The notes under the pieces: generated by a model | What the model saw: the letters and a program-made list of their open reading frames with translations, nothing else | Told to the model about the DNA's origin: nothing | Database searches by the model: none | Shown here: positions 35,095 to 44,882 of the stretch, piece by piece | Numbering within the stretch: position 1 is the stretch's first letter | Layout of the letters: each line of letters opens with the position of its first letter | Translations under genes and position numbers: made by a program | From: JAKVCB01 sp963578605 | GTDB lineage: Bacteria; Planctomycetota; Planctomycetia; Pirellulales; Lacipirellulaceae | Assembly: GCA_963578605.1 (NCBI GenBank) | Contig: CAUZEA010000020.1 | Location: forward strand, 4,648-68,647 | DNA: 64,000 nt | Direction of reading: 5' to 3'

Positions 35095-36858
35095 TTACAC
35101 GACCCGATTTCGCCCTTGATTTTTGGCTTGCAGCAGTGCGCGATCAGCGCGTCGAAGGATAGTTTGGGGTGTGTCGCCGACCTGCGACTGGGCAACTCCA
35201 AAACTGGCAGTCACGCTGCGATTGTTGAGAAAGGAGAACGTTTGGCCGGCGAGTTGTTTGCGGATTCGGTTGGCCCGCTCTGTGGCAGTGGTGCTACAGC
35301 AGTTGGCACACAGTACCCCAAATTCCTCCCCTCCGTAGCGGGCCACGAAGTCACCTGCGTGACACGTCGATTTCAAGAGGTTGGCCACAGCGATGATCGC
35401 TTCGTCCCCTGCCAGATGTCCGTAGGTATCGTTAATGTTCTTGAAGCGATCAATGTCGGTCATGATCAGGCTGTAGGGGCGTCTTGTTTCCAGGTGGGCC
35501 TCTAGAAACGTTCCCAGCATTCGGTCGAATTCGGCCCGATTGGCGACCTGGGTCATGGCGTCCTTGGTCACTTGGGCGTGCAGTGCCTGGCATTTTTTCT
35601 CAAGAGATGTTTCGCTCGAAGCGTCGCGAAGCACAACCGTGGCCCCGAGCAAGCCACCTGCCTGGGCACGAACAGGAATGGTGTGCAGGTCAATGTTGAT
35701 CCGCCGCTCATCGCGACCACGGATGCCCACGCGCTGGGTGTTTTGAACCCCCCTTCGGATCGATTGAACAACGGGGCACTGCTGGTCGGAGAGTGGTCTT
35801 CCTGCGTCGTCGGACATTTCGAGTAGCCCAGGCGTAAAAACTTGCCCCCCAGCGGTGCTCGCAGTCAATCCGGTGAGTCGTTCAACTCCCGCGCTCCAGA
35901 GGAATATCCGGGCCTGGTTGTCGACAAACACAACTCCGTCGTGCATGTTGTTGATGAGCTTTTCCTCAAAGAACTGGTGCGGTTGTGTGAGTTCAATTCC
36001 AGCTGTCTGGTTGCGGCTTTCAACCTGCCAGGGAAGGTTCGTTTTTTCTTGGGATAGTTCGTGAAGCCAGCGTTGGGCAACTTGTGCGGCGAGCAGGTTT
36101 TGACCACACGAGAAAAGCCGGTTGAACTTTTTTACCAGGCGGTCATCGAATTGCGTTCCGCCAAACTGGACCAGTTCGGCCAGAGCCCGCTCGCGTGACT
36201 TGGCTGGCCGGTAGACATGGTCGGTTGTCATTGCGTCAAATGCGTCGACGATGGCCAGCATCCGTGACGGGACTGGGAGGCTGGTTTCGCAGTGCGGTTG
36301 CTCCGATCCACCTTCGGCATATCCGGTGCTTGCCAGACGAATAATGTCCAGCACGCTACTTGGCACACCACAGTTCGAAAGTATCGCGAGCCCGATCTGG
36401 CGGTGTTGGGCCATCAGCATTGCTTCTGTAGGGAGCAAGCTGCCTGGTTTCGTCAGCACCGGGTCAGGAACCCCGATCTTGCCGACATCGTGCAGCAAGG
36501 CGGCAATTTCTAACGCATCGCGCTGATCCCTGGGCAACCCGAGCATCGCTGCCCAACTGCTGCAGCCAAGTGCTACGCGTAAAGAGTGGTCCGCCGAAGG
36601 CCGGTGCTTGTAGCGGAGTGCCGAAAACAAGCCACTCGCAACTCCGAGTCGAGCCATGACCAGCTTGCTTTGGTGGCAGCTTGCGTCGAGCCCGGGTTTT
36701 TCGGAAAGTCCACCTGGTTGCGGTACTTCGTCCAGCGAGTGGAGCAGTGATACGATCTTTCTGACCTGCCTGTCAGCACACACTGAGCTTGGCGCAGCGG
36801 TGGGATTTAGCTGTCGGACTGTTTCGGATGGGTCGCTCGTAGCTCTGGAGTCAGACAT
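35095..36858 (-). CDS. HD - PAS - GGDEF signalling protein with degenerate HD-GYP site
   Basis: This is a 587-residue cytoplasmic protein. Residues about 85-260 form an HD-GYP-like domain: LHDVGKIGVPD is intact and IVDAFDAMTTD is present, but the HHE and DGxGYP signature is replaced by IIRLASTGYAEGG, so phosphodiesterase activity is doubtful. Residues about 315-420 are a PAS domain (MHDGVVFVDNQARIFLWSAG). Residues about 435-585 are a GGDEF domain with the active loop ARYGGEEF and DIDRFKNINDTYGH. The c-di-GMP inhibitory site (RxxD) reads HAGD, so feedback inhibition is probably lost. It is likely a diguanylate cyclase controlled by the HD and PAS modules. There are no membrane segments. Confidence 0.9.
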   Translation of the reverse strand: MSDSRATSDPSETVRQLNPTAAPSSVCADRQVRKIVSLLHSLDEVPQPGGLSEKPGLDASCHQSKLVMARLGVASGLFSALRYKHRPSADHSLRVALGCSSWAAMLGLPRDQRDALEIAALLHDVGKIGVPDPVLTKPGSLLPTEAMLMAQHRQIGLAILSNCGVPSSVLDIIRLASTGYAEGGSEQPHCETSLPVPSRMLAIVDAFDAMTTDHVYRPAKSRERALAELVQFGGTQFDDRLVKKFNRLFSCGQNLLAAQVAQRWLHELSQEKTNLPWQVESRNQTAGIELTQPHQFFEEKLINNMHDGVVFVDNQARIFLWSAGVERLTGLTASTAGGQVFTPGLLEMSDDAGRPLSDQQCPVVQSIRRGVQNTQRVGIRGRDERRINIDLHTIPVRAQAGGLLGATVVLRDASSETSLEKKCQALHAQVTKDAMTQVANRAEFDRMLGTFLEAHLETRRPYSLIMTDIDRFKNINDTYGHLAGDEAIIAVANLLKSTCHAGDFVARYGGEEFGVLCANCCSTTATERANRIRKQLAGQTFSFLNNRSVTASFGVAQSQVGDTPQTILRRADRALLQAKNQGRNRVV

Positions 36859-37246
36859 TGCGTGACACGATGAGGACCGAAACCAACGGGCTGGTCGTCA
36901 ACTCGGTGGTTGAGAAGGGGGCTGTTCGGGAATGGACAAGGGGCGATTGGTGGATTGCGGGGTGGAGGCCGTACTCCGACGTGACCACCACCTATGAAAA
37001 CCATAGGTTACGTTCAGAATCATGACAAAACAGGAAGGGAGAACCCGATGTCGCTAGCTGTCTGATTTATTCCTGCAGGGGAGAGGCCCCTTTTCACAAA
37101 TCTTGGGCAGTCGGCCTAACCGGAACAATCGCGCATCCGGCAGTTGATTTTGAGATGGGTTACCTCACTGGTCGAAACTAATTATGCGGAACTAGCCGGT
37201 TATCAAGGTCGCAAGGTTCATCCGGCTAAAACGGTGGTCAAATTCC
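36859..37246. other. Divergent intergenic region, 388 bases
   Basis: This region lies between the GGDEF gene and a membrane-protein gene on the opposite strand. It should contain both promoters, but I cannot assign a clear -35/-10 pair. No repeat or gene is seen. Confidence 0.4.
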
Positions 37247-38497
37247 ATGGTCGTCCGACCGGCGCGGCGCGATTGGGCGTTTATTGAGTTATTGGGGCGG
37301 CGCAGCAAGATGGATGGTTCACTTGGTCGAGACGGTCGGCGCCGTCGTGTGTTGAACGAAGAGATGGTCGCTGCATCGGCGACACAAGCCGCGGTTCGGA
37401 CGTCGAAGGACGTGACTACGAACAAGACGCCACGACCGACCTACGCTGAAGCTGCCAGCAGTTCAAATCACGTGCGCGTCTCCGATTTCGTGCCCCGCCG
37501 GGCCAGTACCTTGTGGTTTGCGTGGGTTCTTGGGCTGCTGGCGGTCTCGGGCCTGGTCGCACTCGATTACTACCAGGATGCACTCAGACCCTGGCTTGGT
37601 GAAACCCCTGCCAGCAGTACCGCCCTGCTATCGACTTCTGGTGCCGGCAGCATTGGTAGCTGGTTCGCCAGCGTGGTGTTGTTACTGACAGCCGCTCACG
37701 CCGTCTTCATTTACTCGACTCGCCGACACCGCCTAGACGACTATCGTGGGCGCTATCGCGTTTGGCTTTGGGCGGGGCTGGCTTGCTTCTTGTTAAGCAT
37801 AAACTCGGTTACCGGTCTCCACGCTGTGCTGGCAGCGACGGTGGCCAGGTTGGCCGGTTGGACGGCTCTGCCAGGACACGCTATTTGGTGGCTTGCTCCC
37901 GGACTGGTAACATTTGGGTGGATCGCAATGCGCGTCCTGCGTGATGTATGGGAGAGCTGGCTTGCCCGCCTCGTCTACTTGACCACGCTGGTCATTTTTT
38001 GCCTGGCGGCGGCCCAATCTTTCTACGGCTTGCCTGGTCTCACGGACATCGATCCCGGTGTGACCAGATTGATCTCGCCGGCGGCGGTTCTATTGGCCTG
38101 GTTCTCTCTGTTAACGGCTGTTTCTGCCTACGCTCGTTTTGTGATTCTGGACGCCGACGGTTTGGTTCCCGTGCCAGCAGGGTCAAAATCAACCGATGCC
38201 GAAGCAGCAGTGCCTGCTTCGGCCATACGTAAAAAAGTGACGACTCAGTCTCGGGCCTCGGTACCGGCCAAGATGACAACACCGGCAGCAACGCCCAAAG
38301 TGGCGGAGTGCACCCACCGTCCAGGTACGCCGGCCCAGAAGAGATCGTCGACCGGGCAACCGATTGAGTGGAACGACGGCAGCCTGCCCGATTCGGACTA
38401 CCAAGACAACGACTCACAACCGCACAGGCGCAAGCTCAGTAAGTCGGAACGCAAGCGGCTGAGAAAACAAAAAGCACAACAACGTCGGGCTGCCTGA
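37247..38497 (+). CDS. Integral membrane protein of unknown function
   Basis: This protein has 416 residues from ATG 37247; no ribosome-binding site is obvious, and ATG 37310 is an alternative. A polar N-terminus (to about residue 85) is followed by about six hydrophobic segments (STLWFAWVLGLLAVSGLVAL, SWFASVVLLLTAAHAVFIY and others up to about residue 300). The C-terminal 110 residues are polar, with an Ala/Pro/Lys-rich linker and a very basic end (KLSKSERKRLRKQ). No family is recognised. The basic tail could bind nucleic acid or acidic lipid. It is placed before gltX on the same strand, 230 bases apart. Confidence 0.7.
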   Translation: MVVRPARRDWAFIELLGRRSKMDGSLGRDGRRRRVLNEEMVAASATQAAVRTSKDVTTNKTPRPTYAEAASSSNHVRVSDFVPRRASTLWFAWVLGLLAVSGLVALDYYQDALRPWLGETPASSTALLSTSGAGSIGSWFASVVLLLTAAHAVFIYSTRRHRLDDYRGRYRVWLWAGLACFLLSINSVTGLHAVLAATVARLAGWTALPGHAIWWLAPGLVTFGWIAMRVLRDVWESWLARLVYLTTLVIFCLAAAQSFYGLPGLTDIDPGVTRLISPAAVLLAWFSLLTAVSAYARFVILDADGLVPVPAGSKSTDAEAAVPASAIRKKVTTQSRASVPAKMTTPAATPKVAECTHRPGTPAQKRSSTGQPIEWNDGSLPDSDYQDNDSQPHRRKLSKSERKRLRKQKAQQRRAA

Positions 38498-38727
38498 TTG
38501 AGGTGGATCGAGAAAACCGGTACGCTGGCATGCCTGCACGCTGCCGAAAATAGTGCCCGTGGTTTTCAAAGCCTTCGTTTTGGAGGCTGTTAGCCTTTCG
38601 CGGGATGTGTGCCGCGGTTCTGTTCGATCCTGCCGACCGGCACACACCGCTGAGCCAGCGGCACTGCCTTGCGACTTTTGCCCAGAATGTTCACACTGCT
38701 TGTTTCTTCAGCCCCCATGCCACCGCG

Positions 38728-40299
38728 ATGACCGTTCGTACGCGTTTCGCCCCCAGTCCCACGGGTTACCTTCACATTGGTGGAGTTCGGACCGCACTTT
38801 TTAATTGGTTATTTGCCCGCGGCCACGGAGGCCAGTTTGTGCTGCGGATTGACGATACCGACCAAGGCCGCAATGTCGACGAGGTGGTGGCCCCCATCTT
38901 GCACGGGTTTCGCTGGCTGGGGTTGACATGGGATGAGGGCCCCGAGGCAGGTGGACCCCATGGACCCTACTTTCAATCGCAGCGTGGCGAAAAATATCAA
39001 GCCGCCGTTGAGGCCTTGCTGGCGACCGGGGCCGCATATCGCGATTTCTCCACGACCGACGAGATAACAGCCGAACGGGAGGCTGCCCAGCAAGCTGGAA
39101 CCGAGTTCACTTACAGTCGACGCTGGATGGCCGAGTCTGAAGTTGATATTGCCCGATTTCAGGCCGAGGGACGCTGCAGTGTCGTTCGACTCAAAATGCC
39201 ACGCGATGGAACTCTCGTGTTCGATGACCTGGTACGCGGCACGGTTCAATTCGACTGGTCCCAGGAACAGGATCACGTGATTCAGCGGGCCGATGGTTCT
39301 TGCCTCTACCACTTGGCGACCGTGGTTGATGATCACGATATGCAAATCTCCCATGTGATTCGGGCTGAAGAGCATCTCTCCAATACACCACGGCAATGGT
39401 TTATTGCCCAGGCACTCAACTATCGGCCCCCACAGTTCGCCCATTTGCCCTTCGTAGCTGAACCCGGCAGCAAGCAAAAGCTAAGCAAACGCAAACTCGA
39501 CAAATACCTCAAGAATCGCGAATTTTCCCGGTTAAATACGCACGGGCAGGCCATTGCAGAAAAGCTCGCCTTGCCGATCTCGGCCGAGACTTTTAACCCG
39601 GTGATTGTCGACTTCTATGAGCAAGTCGGCTACCTCCCCGACGCCTTGCTCAACTACTTGCTTCTCTTGGGATGGTCACTCGACGATAAGACCGAGGAGT
39701 TCACGCGTGATGAAATGATCGATTTGTTTTCGCTGGAACGGGTCAACAAAGCACCGGCAAGTTTTGACCCGCAAAAGCTGCTCGCATTTCAAGATCGGGC
39801 CATGCAAAACATGACCAGCAAGAAGAAAGTCGCGATGGTCATCCCCTTCCTGGAACGGGGTGGTTTCGTCAGCACTCCACCACCATGCGAGACCGGTCCT
39901 GTCTTGAAGCAGATTGTGGAAGCGGCGGGCGATCGCATCAAGGTCGCCGGCGATATTCTTGAGTTCGCCGATTTCTTAATCCCGGACGACCAACTTGAAT
40001 ATGACCAGAAAGCTTTTGAAAAACGGCTCCTCAAACCGGCGGATGCTGCTTCCTTGCTATCCGCTTTTCGTGATGAACTTGCAACCACTGAGCCATTTAC
40101 CGCCCAGCGGATCGACGAATTGATGCATCAATTTGTCGACGCCCGGCAAATCAAGATCGGGCAGATTGTTCACGCGGTGCGTGTTGCCGTGACCGGCAAG
40201 GCTGTCGGATTCGGCATGTTTGAAACCTTGGAAATCGTGGGGCGGGAGAGGTCTCTGAGGCGGATTGATCGGGCTCTCGCTTTGGCCGGAGGGGGTTGA
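38728..40299 (+). CDS. gltX: Glutamyl-tRNA synthetase
   Basis: This 523-residue enzyme charges tRNA-Glu with glutamate. The class I signatures are RFAPSPTGYLHIGG (HIGH site) and KQKLSKRKLD (KMSKS site). The start is ATG 38728 (MTVRTRFAPSP), as in most homologues; the frame is open 41 codons further upstream, but those residues do not belong to the family. The C-terminal anticodon-binding region is complete (VGFGMFETLEIVG). It is one of the few housekeeping genes in the window. Confidence 0.95.
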   Translation: MTVRTRFAPSPTGYLHIGGVRTALFNWLFARGHGGQFVLRIDDTDQGRNVDEVVAPILHGFRWLGLTWDEGPEAGGPHGPYFQSQRGEKYQAAVEALLATGAAYRDFSTTDEITAEREAAQQAGTEFTYSRRWMAESEVDIARFQAEGRCSVVRLKMPRDGTLVFDDLVRGTVQFDWSQEQDHVIQRADGSCLYHLATVVDDHDMQISHVIRAEEHLSNTPRQWFIAQALNYRPPQFAHLPFVAEPGSKQKLSKRKLDKYLKNREFSRLNTHGQAIAEKLALPISAETFNPVIVDFYEQVGYLPDALLNYLLLLGWSLDDKTEEFTRDEMIDLFSLERVNKAPASFDPQKLLAFQDRAMQNMTSKKKVAMVIPFLERGGFVSTPPPCETGPVLKQIVEAAGDRIKVAGDILEFADFLIPDDQLEYDQKAFEKRLLKPADAASLLSAFRDELATTEPFTAQRIDELMHQFVDARQIKIGQIVHAVRVAVTGKAVGFGMFETLEIVGRERSLRRIDRALALAGGG

Positions 40300-40531
40300 C
40301 CATCCCACGTGGGCCTCGTGGACTCCCGTCACCCGGGCACCAGTTTTCCCGGTCCCGGTCCCGCCGTGGCGACGACTCCGAAATGGCAGTTCGGACGTGC
40401 ATATTAGGTGGGAGACGGATTTTGACCGAAATGGGTCGAAGGCCGGGAGAAATGGCTTACCTTTCAGGACTGCCATGGTAAGTTAAAGGTGGTGTGGGTC
40501 CCTTCTTTTCTCTCTTGTTCTCTGCCCCATT

Positions 40532-42028
40532 ATGTCTACAGGCAGTGACAAACCGTCTGATCGCGAAGTTGCGATCCGCAATGCTCGGTTGCGACTGATC
40601 CAACTTGAAATCGAGTCACACCGAGTCAAAGCCGAACTTGCCCGACTCGAGGCAACCCGCCAAGACGAGGCAGCCGACCGCCTGGTGCAGGGGATGCCAG
40701 CCGTCGACTTCGGTGATGCTTCGCCCGCTTCCTGGAAACGGGTTGTACCTGACTCGGACTTTGGTTTGACCGACGAACTATTGGCCTGGGTTGGCAACGT
40801 TGTTACGAAAAATCGCGCATCAACCGAGGCCTCCGCTTTGGTTCCCTCGTCATCGCCAAAACAAAAAGGCAAACCCAATCAGGCGGCAACGGTTGGCCAA
40901 CGGCAACCCGAGCCTGCTAAACGACGCACAGGTTCCCGGAAGTCGACCCACCAACGCAGATCGAAGCCAGAGACAACTCCGCAGGAGGCTGGACCAAAAC
41001 CACTTGCCACACAGGAGCGAAGAACTCGTGGGTTACCAAAGTCACTACGTTCAGCACCTGCCTGGTTGCTCAGCATAGTGTTTCACGTGGTGGTGCTTGT
41101 TCTGTTCGGTTTGCTGACGATGGCCTCGTTACAAAATGAAACGGTTCCAATCCTGGCGAGTTCGATAAACGCGGATGAGGCATTGATTGAAGAGCCAACT
41201 GAAATTGAGTTCGACCAGCCTGAACTCGAAGAGACTGACCTTGAGGAGATTGTCCCGGAGAGCAACCAATTGGAGGTGAGCGACCTTGACCCTGGCGTTT
41301 TTTCTGACCTGGCCGAATCGGTTGGTGGCGACGCCGGTCCCGAGTCGGGAATGGTCGATCCTCTGGCAGGTGACATTGGCTCGATGATGGCAGTTCCTGG
41401 AAACGGAGAGCGGGGGGGGGCCGGTCGACACGGCGGTATGAGATTTTTCGGCACCGCGGCTGAGGGGCGACGGTTTGTTTTTGTCGTTGACAATTCTGGC
41501 AGCATGAAAGAGGGGAGAATCGAGACCACCTTCCTGCAGCTCATTGCCAGTGTGGAGTCGATGAGGCCCGACCAGAATTTTTTTGTCATCTTCTACAGTG
41601 ACCGCGCCTATCCCTTGTTCTATCCCGATTCGGCGGACCAGTTGGTGCCTGCCACCCGAGAGAATGTCGAGCGCTTGAAAGCGTGGCTGCCAACCGTGGA
41701 ACTCTGCTCAGGTGGTGATTTAATCGAGGCAATGGAGTTGGTGATTGAACTCCGCCCGGATGTGGTATTCATGCTTTCTGACGGCGCGATTAACAGTCAG
41801 CGTACGATGAATTTTATGACCGGGCCAAACAACTGGACCTTTGCGGTGCATACTTTGGGGATGAATGTCAAAGGACCAGAGCAGGCCCAGAAGCTTGGCG
41901 CCATTGCCCAAGCCAACCGTGGGACGTTCCAGCTGGTGCAGCCGAGCCCGGCGGCCATTCAGTTTTCGCAACAGCGCCCCATCAGGTACAATAAGCGGGG
42001 TGCCACGTGGGGCGAGAAGCGTCGCTAG
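40532..42028 (+). CDS. Von Willebrand factor A-domain protein with one membrane anchor
   Basis: This 498-residue protein starts at ATG 40532. The first 60 residues are a coiled-coil-like stretch (LIQLEIESHRVKAELARLEA). A basic linker leads to one transmembrane segment (WLLSIVFHVVVLVLFGLL, about residues 183-205). An acidic region and a glycine-rich loop follow, then a VWA domain from about residue 305: FVFVVDNSGSM is an intact MIDAS metal site. The VWA part is outside the membrane if the N-terminus is cytoplasmic. A run of nine G (41412-41420) lies in the glycine-rich loop. It is followed 40 bases later by the double sulfatase gene. Confidence 0.88.
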   Translation: MSTGSDKPSDREVAIRNARLRLIQLEIESHRVKAELARLEATRQDEAADRLVQGMPAVDFGDASPASWKRVVPDSDFGLTDELLAWVGNVVTKNRASTEASALVPSSSPKQKGKPNQAATVGQRQPEPAKRRTGSRKSTHQRRSKPETTPQEAGPKPLATQERRTRGLPKSLRSAPAWLLSIVFHVVVLVLFGLLTMASLQNETVPILASSINADEALIEEPTEIEFDQPELEETDLEEIVPESNQLEVSDLDPGVFSDLAESVGGDAGPESGMVDPLAGDIGSMMAVPGNGERGGAGRHGGMRFFGTAAEGRRFVFVVDNSGSMKEGRIETTFLQLIASVESMRPDQNFFVIFYSDRAYPLFYPDSADQLVPATRENVERLKAWLPTVELCSGGDLIEAMELVIELRPDVVFMLSDGAINSQRTMNFMTGPNNWTFAVHTLGMNVKGPEQAQKLGAIAQANRGTFQLVQPSPAAIQFSQQRPIRYNKRGATWGEKRR

Positions 42029-42068
42029 CGGTGGCGACACTTTGCAGCTTGCACGCGAATGCTTTCTG

Positions 42069-44882
42069 ATGCTGACCCTACGCCGAATCTTTACCGATTT
42101 GCCTGCGACTGCGCTTGTCATCGCTCGATTTTCTCAATTCGATTTCAGACTGGTCCGTTTGAAAAAGTTTGCCCACTCGGTATTGAGATCGCTTTTGCAC
42201 GTTGGTACGCCAGTCGTCGTGGTTGCCGCATTGGCGGCCCAGTCGCTCCCTGCCACGCATCCCAATACTGCCCGGTATCCCAATATTGTACTGATCATTT
42301 CTGATGATCAGGGGTGGACTGACTACGGGTTCATGGGCCATCCGCATTTGCAAACTCCTCACCTCGACCAGCTTGCCCGCGAATCTCTGACCTTCACCCG
42401 AGGGTATGTGCCCCACAGCCTGTGCCGCCCGTCGCTGGCGACTATCGTGACCGGTCTCTACCCACACCAACACGGTATCGTTGGGAACGACCCTCCCCCT
42501 CCGGGCGGGTTTCCCGAACAAGGTGAGAGATTTGATCGCAGGGATTCCCACTATATGTCCCGGCGGTTGGAGTACCTGCACCACATCGACCGTGTTCCTA
42601 CCATTGCCGAGATGTTGCACGATGCCCGGGGCTACCTTTCGCACCAATCAGGAAAATGGTGGGAAGGGCATTACCGCCGTGGTGGATTTACCCATGGCAT
42701 GACGCACGGTGACCGCACCCGGGGCGGGCGTCATGGCGACGAGGGATTGACCATTGGTCGGGACGGGCTGCAGCCCGTTTTTGACTTCATCAAGTTGGCC
42801 GAACAAGAGGATCGCCCTTTTCTTGTTTACTACGCACCTTTTTTGCCCCCCACACCTCACAACCCTCCTCAGTTCTTGATCGACAAATATCGCGACAAAA
42901 CACCGCACCTGCTGATTGCCACGTACTGGGCCATGTGTGAGTGGTTTGATGAAACGATTGGCCAACTGGTGGCGTACCTCGATGAACATGGACTCTCCGA
43001 GAATACCATCGTGCTCTACGTAACAGACAATGGCTGGATCAATTCCCCGCAGGCGAGTTGGCACGCACCGCGGTCGAAGCGGTCACCGTACGAGGGTGGG
43101 GTGCGCACGCCGATCATGATTCGCTGGAAGGGACAGGTCGAGCCGCGAATCGAAGTAAACCAACTTGCCAGCTCGATCGACCTGGTCCCGACAATTCTGG
43201 CTGCAGCAGGGCTGGAACCGACCGAGCAGATGGAGGGGATCAACCTCCTGGACCGCTCCGCGGTCGCCGAGCGTGGTGAAGTTTTCGGCGACGTTTTCAA
43301 TCACGACATCCAACACATGACCGAACCGGAGCCCAGTTTACAGTTTCGTTGGGTTAACGATGGCGAGTGGAAATTAATTATTCCCGCGCCAAGTCAAGAA
43401 CCTGGTAGTCAGGTTGAGTTGTTTCGCATTCGCCAAGACGAACACGAAAAGACCAATCTTACGAGTCATCATCCCGCCGTGGTTGAGCGACTTTCCAGCA
43501 AACTCAACGCCTGGTGGGACCCACAGGGAAGTTCGTCGGTGGGGTCAGCTGCACCACAGACTATTGAAAATCCAACAAGTCCTAATATTGTATTCTTCCT
43601 GTCGGATGATCAGAGGAACGATTTTCTTGGCTGCGCCGGCCATCCCGTTGTGCAAACGCCCTTTATTGACGACCTCGCGCGGCGCGGCGTGCGGTTCGAT
43701 CATGCATTCGTCACCACGTCGATTTGTGCAGCCAGTCGGGCCACGCTTTTGACGGGTCTCTGGGAACGAGCCCACCGGTATACATTTGGCACACCAGCCA
43801 TTGCGACTGAATTTGTTGCTCGCAGTTATCCCGCCGTTTTACGCAATGCCGGTTACCGTACGGGGTTCATTGGAAAATTTGGTGTGAAAGTACCCAGCCA
43901 GGGGACACAGCAGATGTTCGATGTTTGCGAACCCCTCAACCGGACCCCCTACGTGAAGACCATGCCCGACGGTTCAAAACGGCATTTGACCGATCTGATC
44001 GGTGATCGTGCAATTGCATTTCTTCGTGACTGCGATGCGAATCAACCATTCTGCCTTTCCATCAGTTTCAAGGCAGCCCACGCCGAAGATAGCGATAAGA
44101 TTGACCACTACCCTTGGCCGGTAAGCGAGGCAGATTATTACGCAAAAGCGACGATTCCCCATCCCCGGGTCCCCACCGATTTCTGGCAGCAGTTACCTGA
44201 GTTTTTTCACCACGGGATGCACCGACAACGATGGTTTTGGCGGTGGGGTACCCCCGCCAAATATCAGCGGAACGCGAAAGCTTACTTTCGCATGATTACG
44301 GGACTCGACCGCAATATCGGTCGTGTGGTCCGCGAATTGGCCCGACGCGGCCTGCAGCACAATACCGTGGTCATCTTTTCGGCGGATAACGGCTACTACA
44401 AGGGTTCGCGAGGATTTGCTGGCAAATGGAGCCACTTCGACGAGTCACTGCGTGTGCCGTTGATTGTGTACGACCCCCGGTTGCCACTTTCCAAACGGGG
44501 ACGCGTGGACACACACATCGTCTTGAATGTCGATCTTCCCGCAACCATGGTGGGACTTGCCACCAGTAGCGTGCCGGCCACGTACCAGGGGCGCGACCTG
44601 TCACCGCTGGTACGTGGGGAATCCCCTGGTGACTGGCGAACCGATTTCTTTTGCGAGCATTTGATGGAGCACCCGGATATCCCCAAATACGAAGGGGTCC
44701 GTGGTAGCCACTATGCCTATGCCCGCTACTTTGAACACCTTCCCGAAGGTGAGTTCCTGCACGATCTCGAGTCCGACCCGCGGCAACTGAAAAACCTGGC
44801 AACGGATCCCGAGTATGCCGAGGCGGTGATCCAAATGCGGCAGCGATGGTCCGAGTTGCGGGAGGAGTTGCAGCGCCGTTGA
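42069..44882 (+). CDS. Exported double sulfatase (two fused sulfatase domains)
   Basis: I choose ATG 42069 (MLTLRRIFTDL), giving 937 residues; the frame is open 68 codons upstream, but that part overlaps the VWA gene. A hydrophobic export segment (VGTPVVVVAALAAQSL) precedes the first sulfatase domain (about residues 75-480): IVLIISDDQGWTDYG, active-site region SLCRPSLATIVTGLYP. A 20-residue linker leads to a second domain (about 495-935): IVFFLSDDQRNDFLG, active-site region SICAASRATLLTGL. The formylglycine motif C-x-P-x-R is CRPSL in the first and CAASR in the second. Metal-binding Asp/Asn pairs are present in both (YVTDNGW, FSADNGYY). Substrates are unknown sulfated polysaccharides. Confidence 0.9.
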   Translation: MLTLRRIFTDLPATALVIARFSQFDFRLVRLKKFAHSVLRSLLHVGTPVVVVAALAAQSLPATHPNTARYPNIVLIISDDQGWTDYGFMGHPHLQTPHLDQLARESLTFTRGYVPHSLCRPSLATIVTGLYPHQHGIVGNDPPPPGGFPEQGERFDRRDSHYMSRRLEYLHHIDRVPTIAEMLHDARGYLSHQSGKWWEGHYRRGGFTHGMTHGDRTRGGRHGDEGLTIGRDGLQPVFDFIKLAEQEDRPFLVYYAPFLPPTPHNPPQFLIDKYRDKTPHLLIATYWAMCEWFDETIGQLVAYLDEHGLSENTIVLYVTDNGWINSPQASWHAPRSKRSPYEGGVRTPIMIRWKGQVEPRIEVNQLASSIDLVPTILAAAGLEPTEQMEGINLLDRSAVAERGEVFGDVFNHDIQHMTEPEPSLQFRWVNDGEWKLIIPAPSQEPGSQVELFRIRQDEHEKTNLTSHHPAVVERLSSKLNAWWDPQGSSSVGSAAPQTIENPTSPNIVFFLSDDQRNDFLGCAGHPVVQTPFIDDLARRGVRFDHAFVTTSICAASRATLLTGLWERAHRYTFGTPAIATEFVARSYPAVLRNAGYRTGFIGKFGVKVPSQGTQQMFDVCEPLNRTPYVKTMPDGSKRHLTDLIGDRAIAFLRDCDANQPFCLSISFKAAHAEDSDKIDHYPWPVSEADYYAKATIPHPRVPTDFWQQLPEFFHHGMHRQRWFWRWGTPAKYQRNAKAYFRMITGLDRNIGRVVRELARRGLQHNTVVIFSADNGYYKGSRGFAGKWSHFDESLRVPLIVYDPRLPLSKRGRVDTHIVLNVDLPATMVGLATSSVPATYQGRDLSPLVRGESPGDWRTDFFCEHLMEHPDIPKYEGVRGSHYAYARYFEHLPEGEFLHDLESDPRQLKNLATDPEYAEAVIQMRQRWSELREELQRR

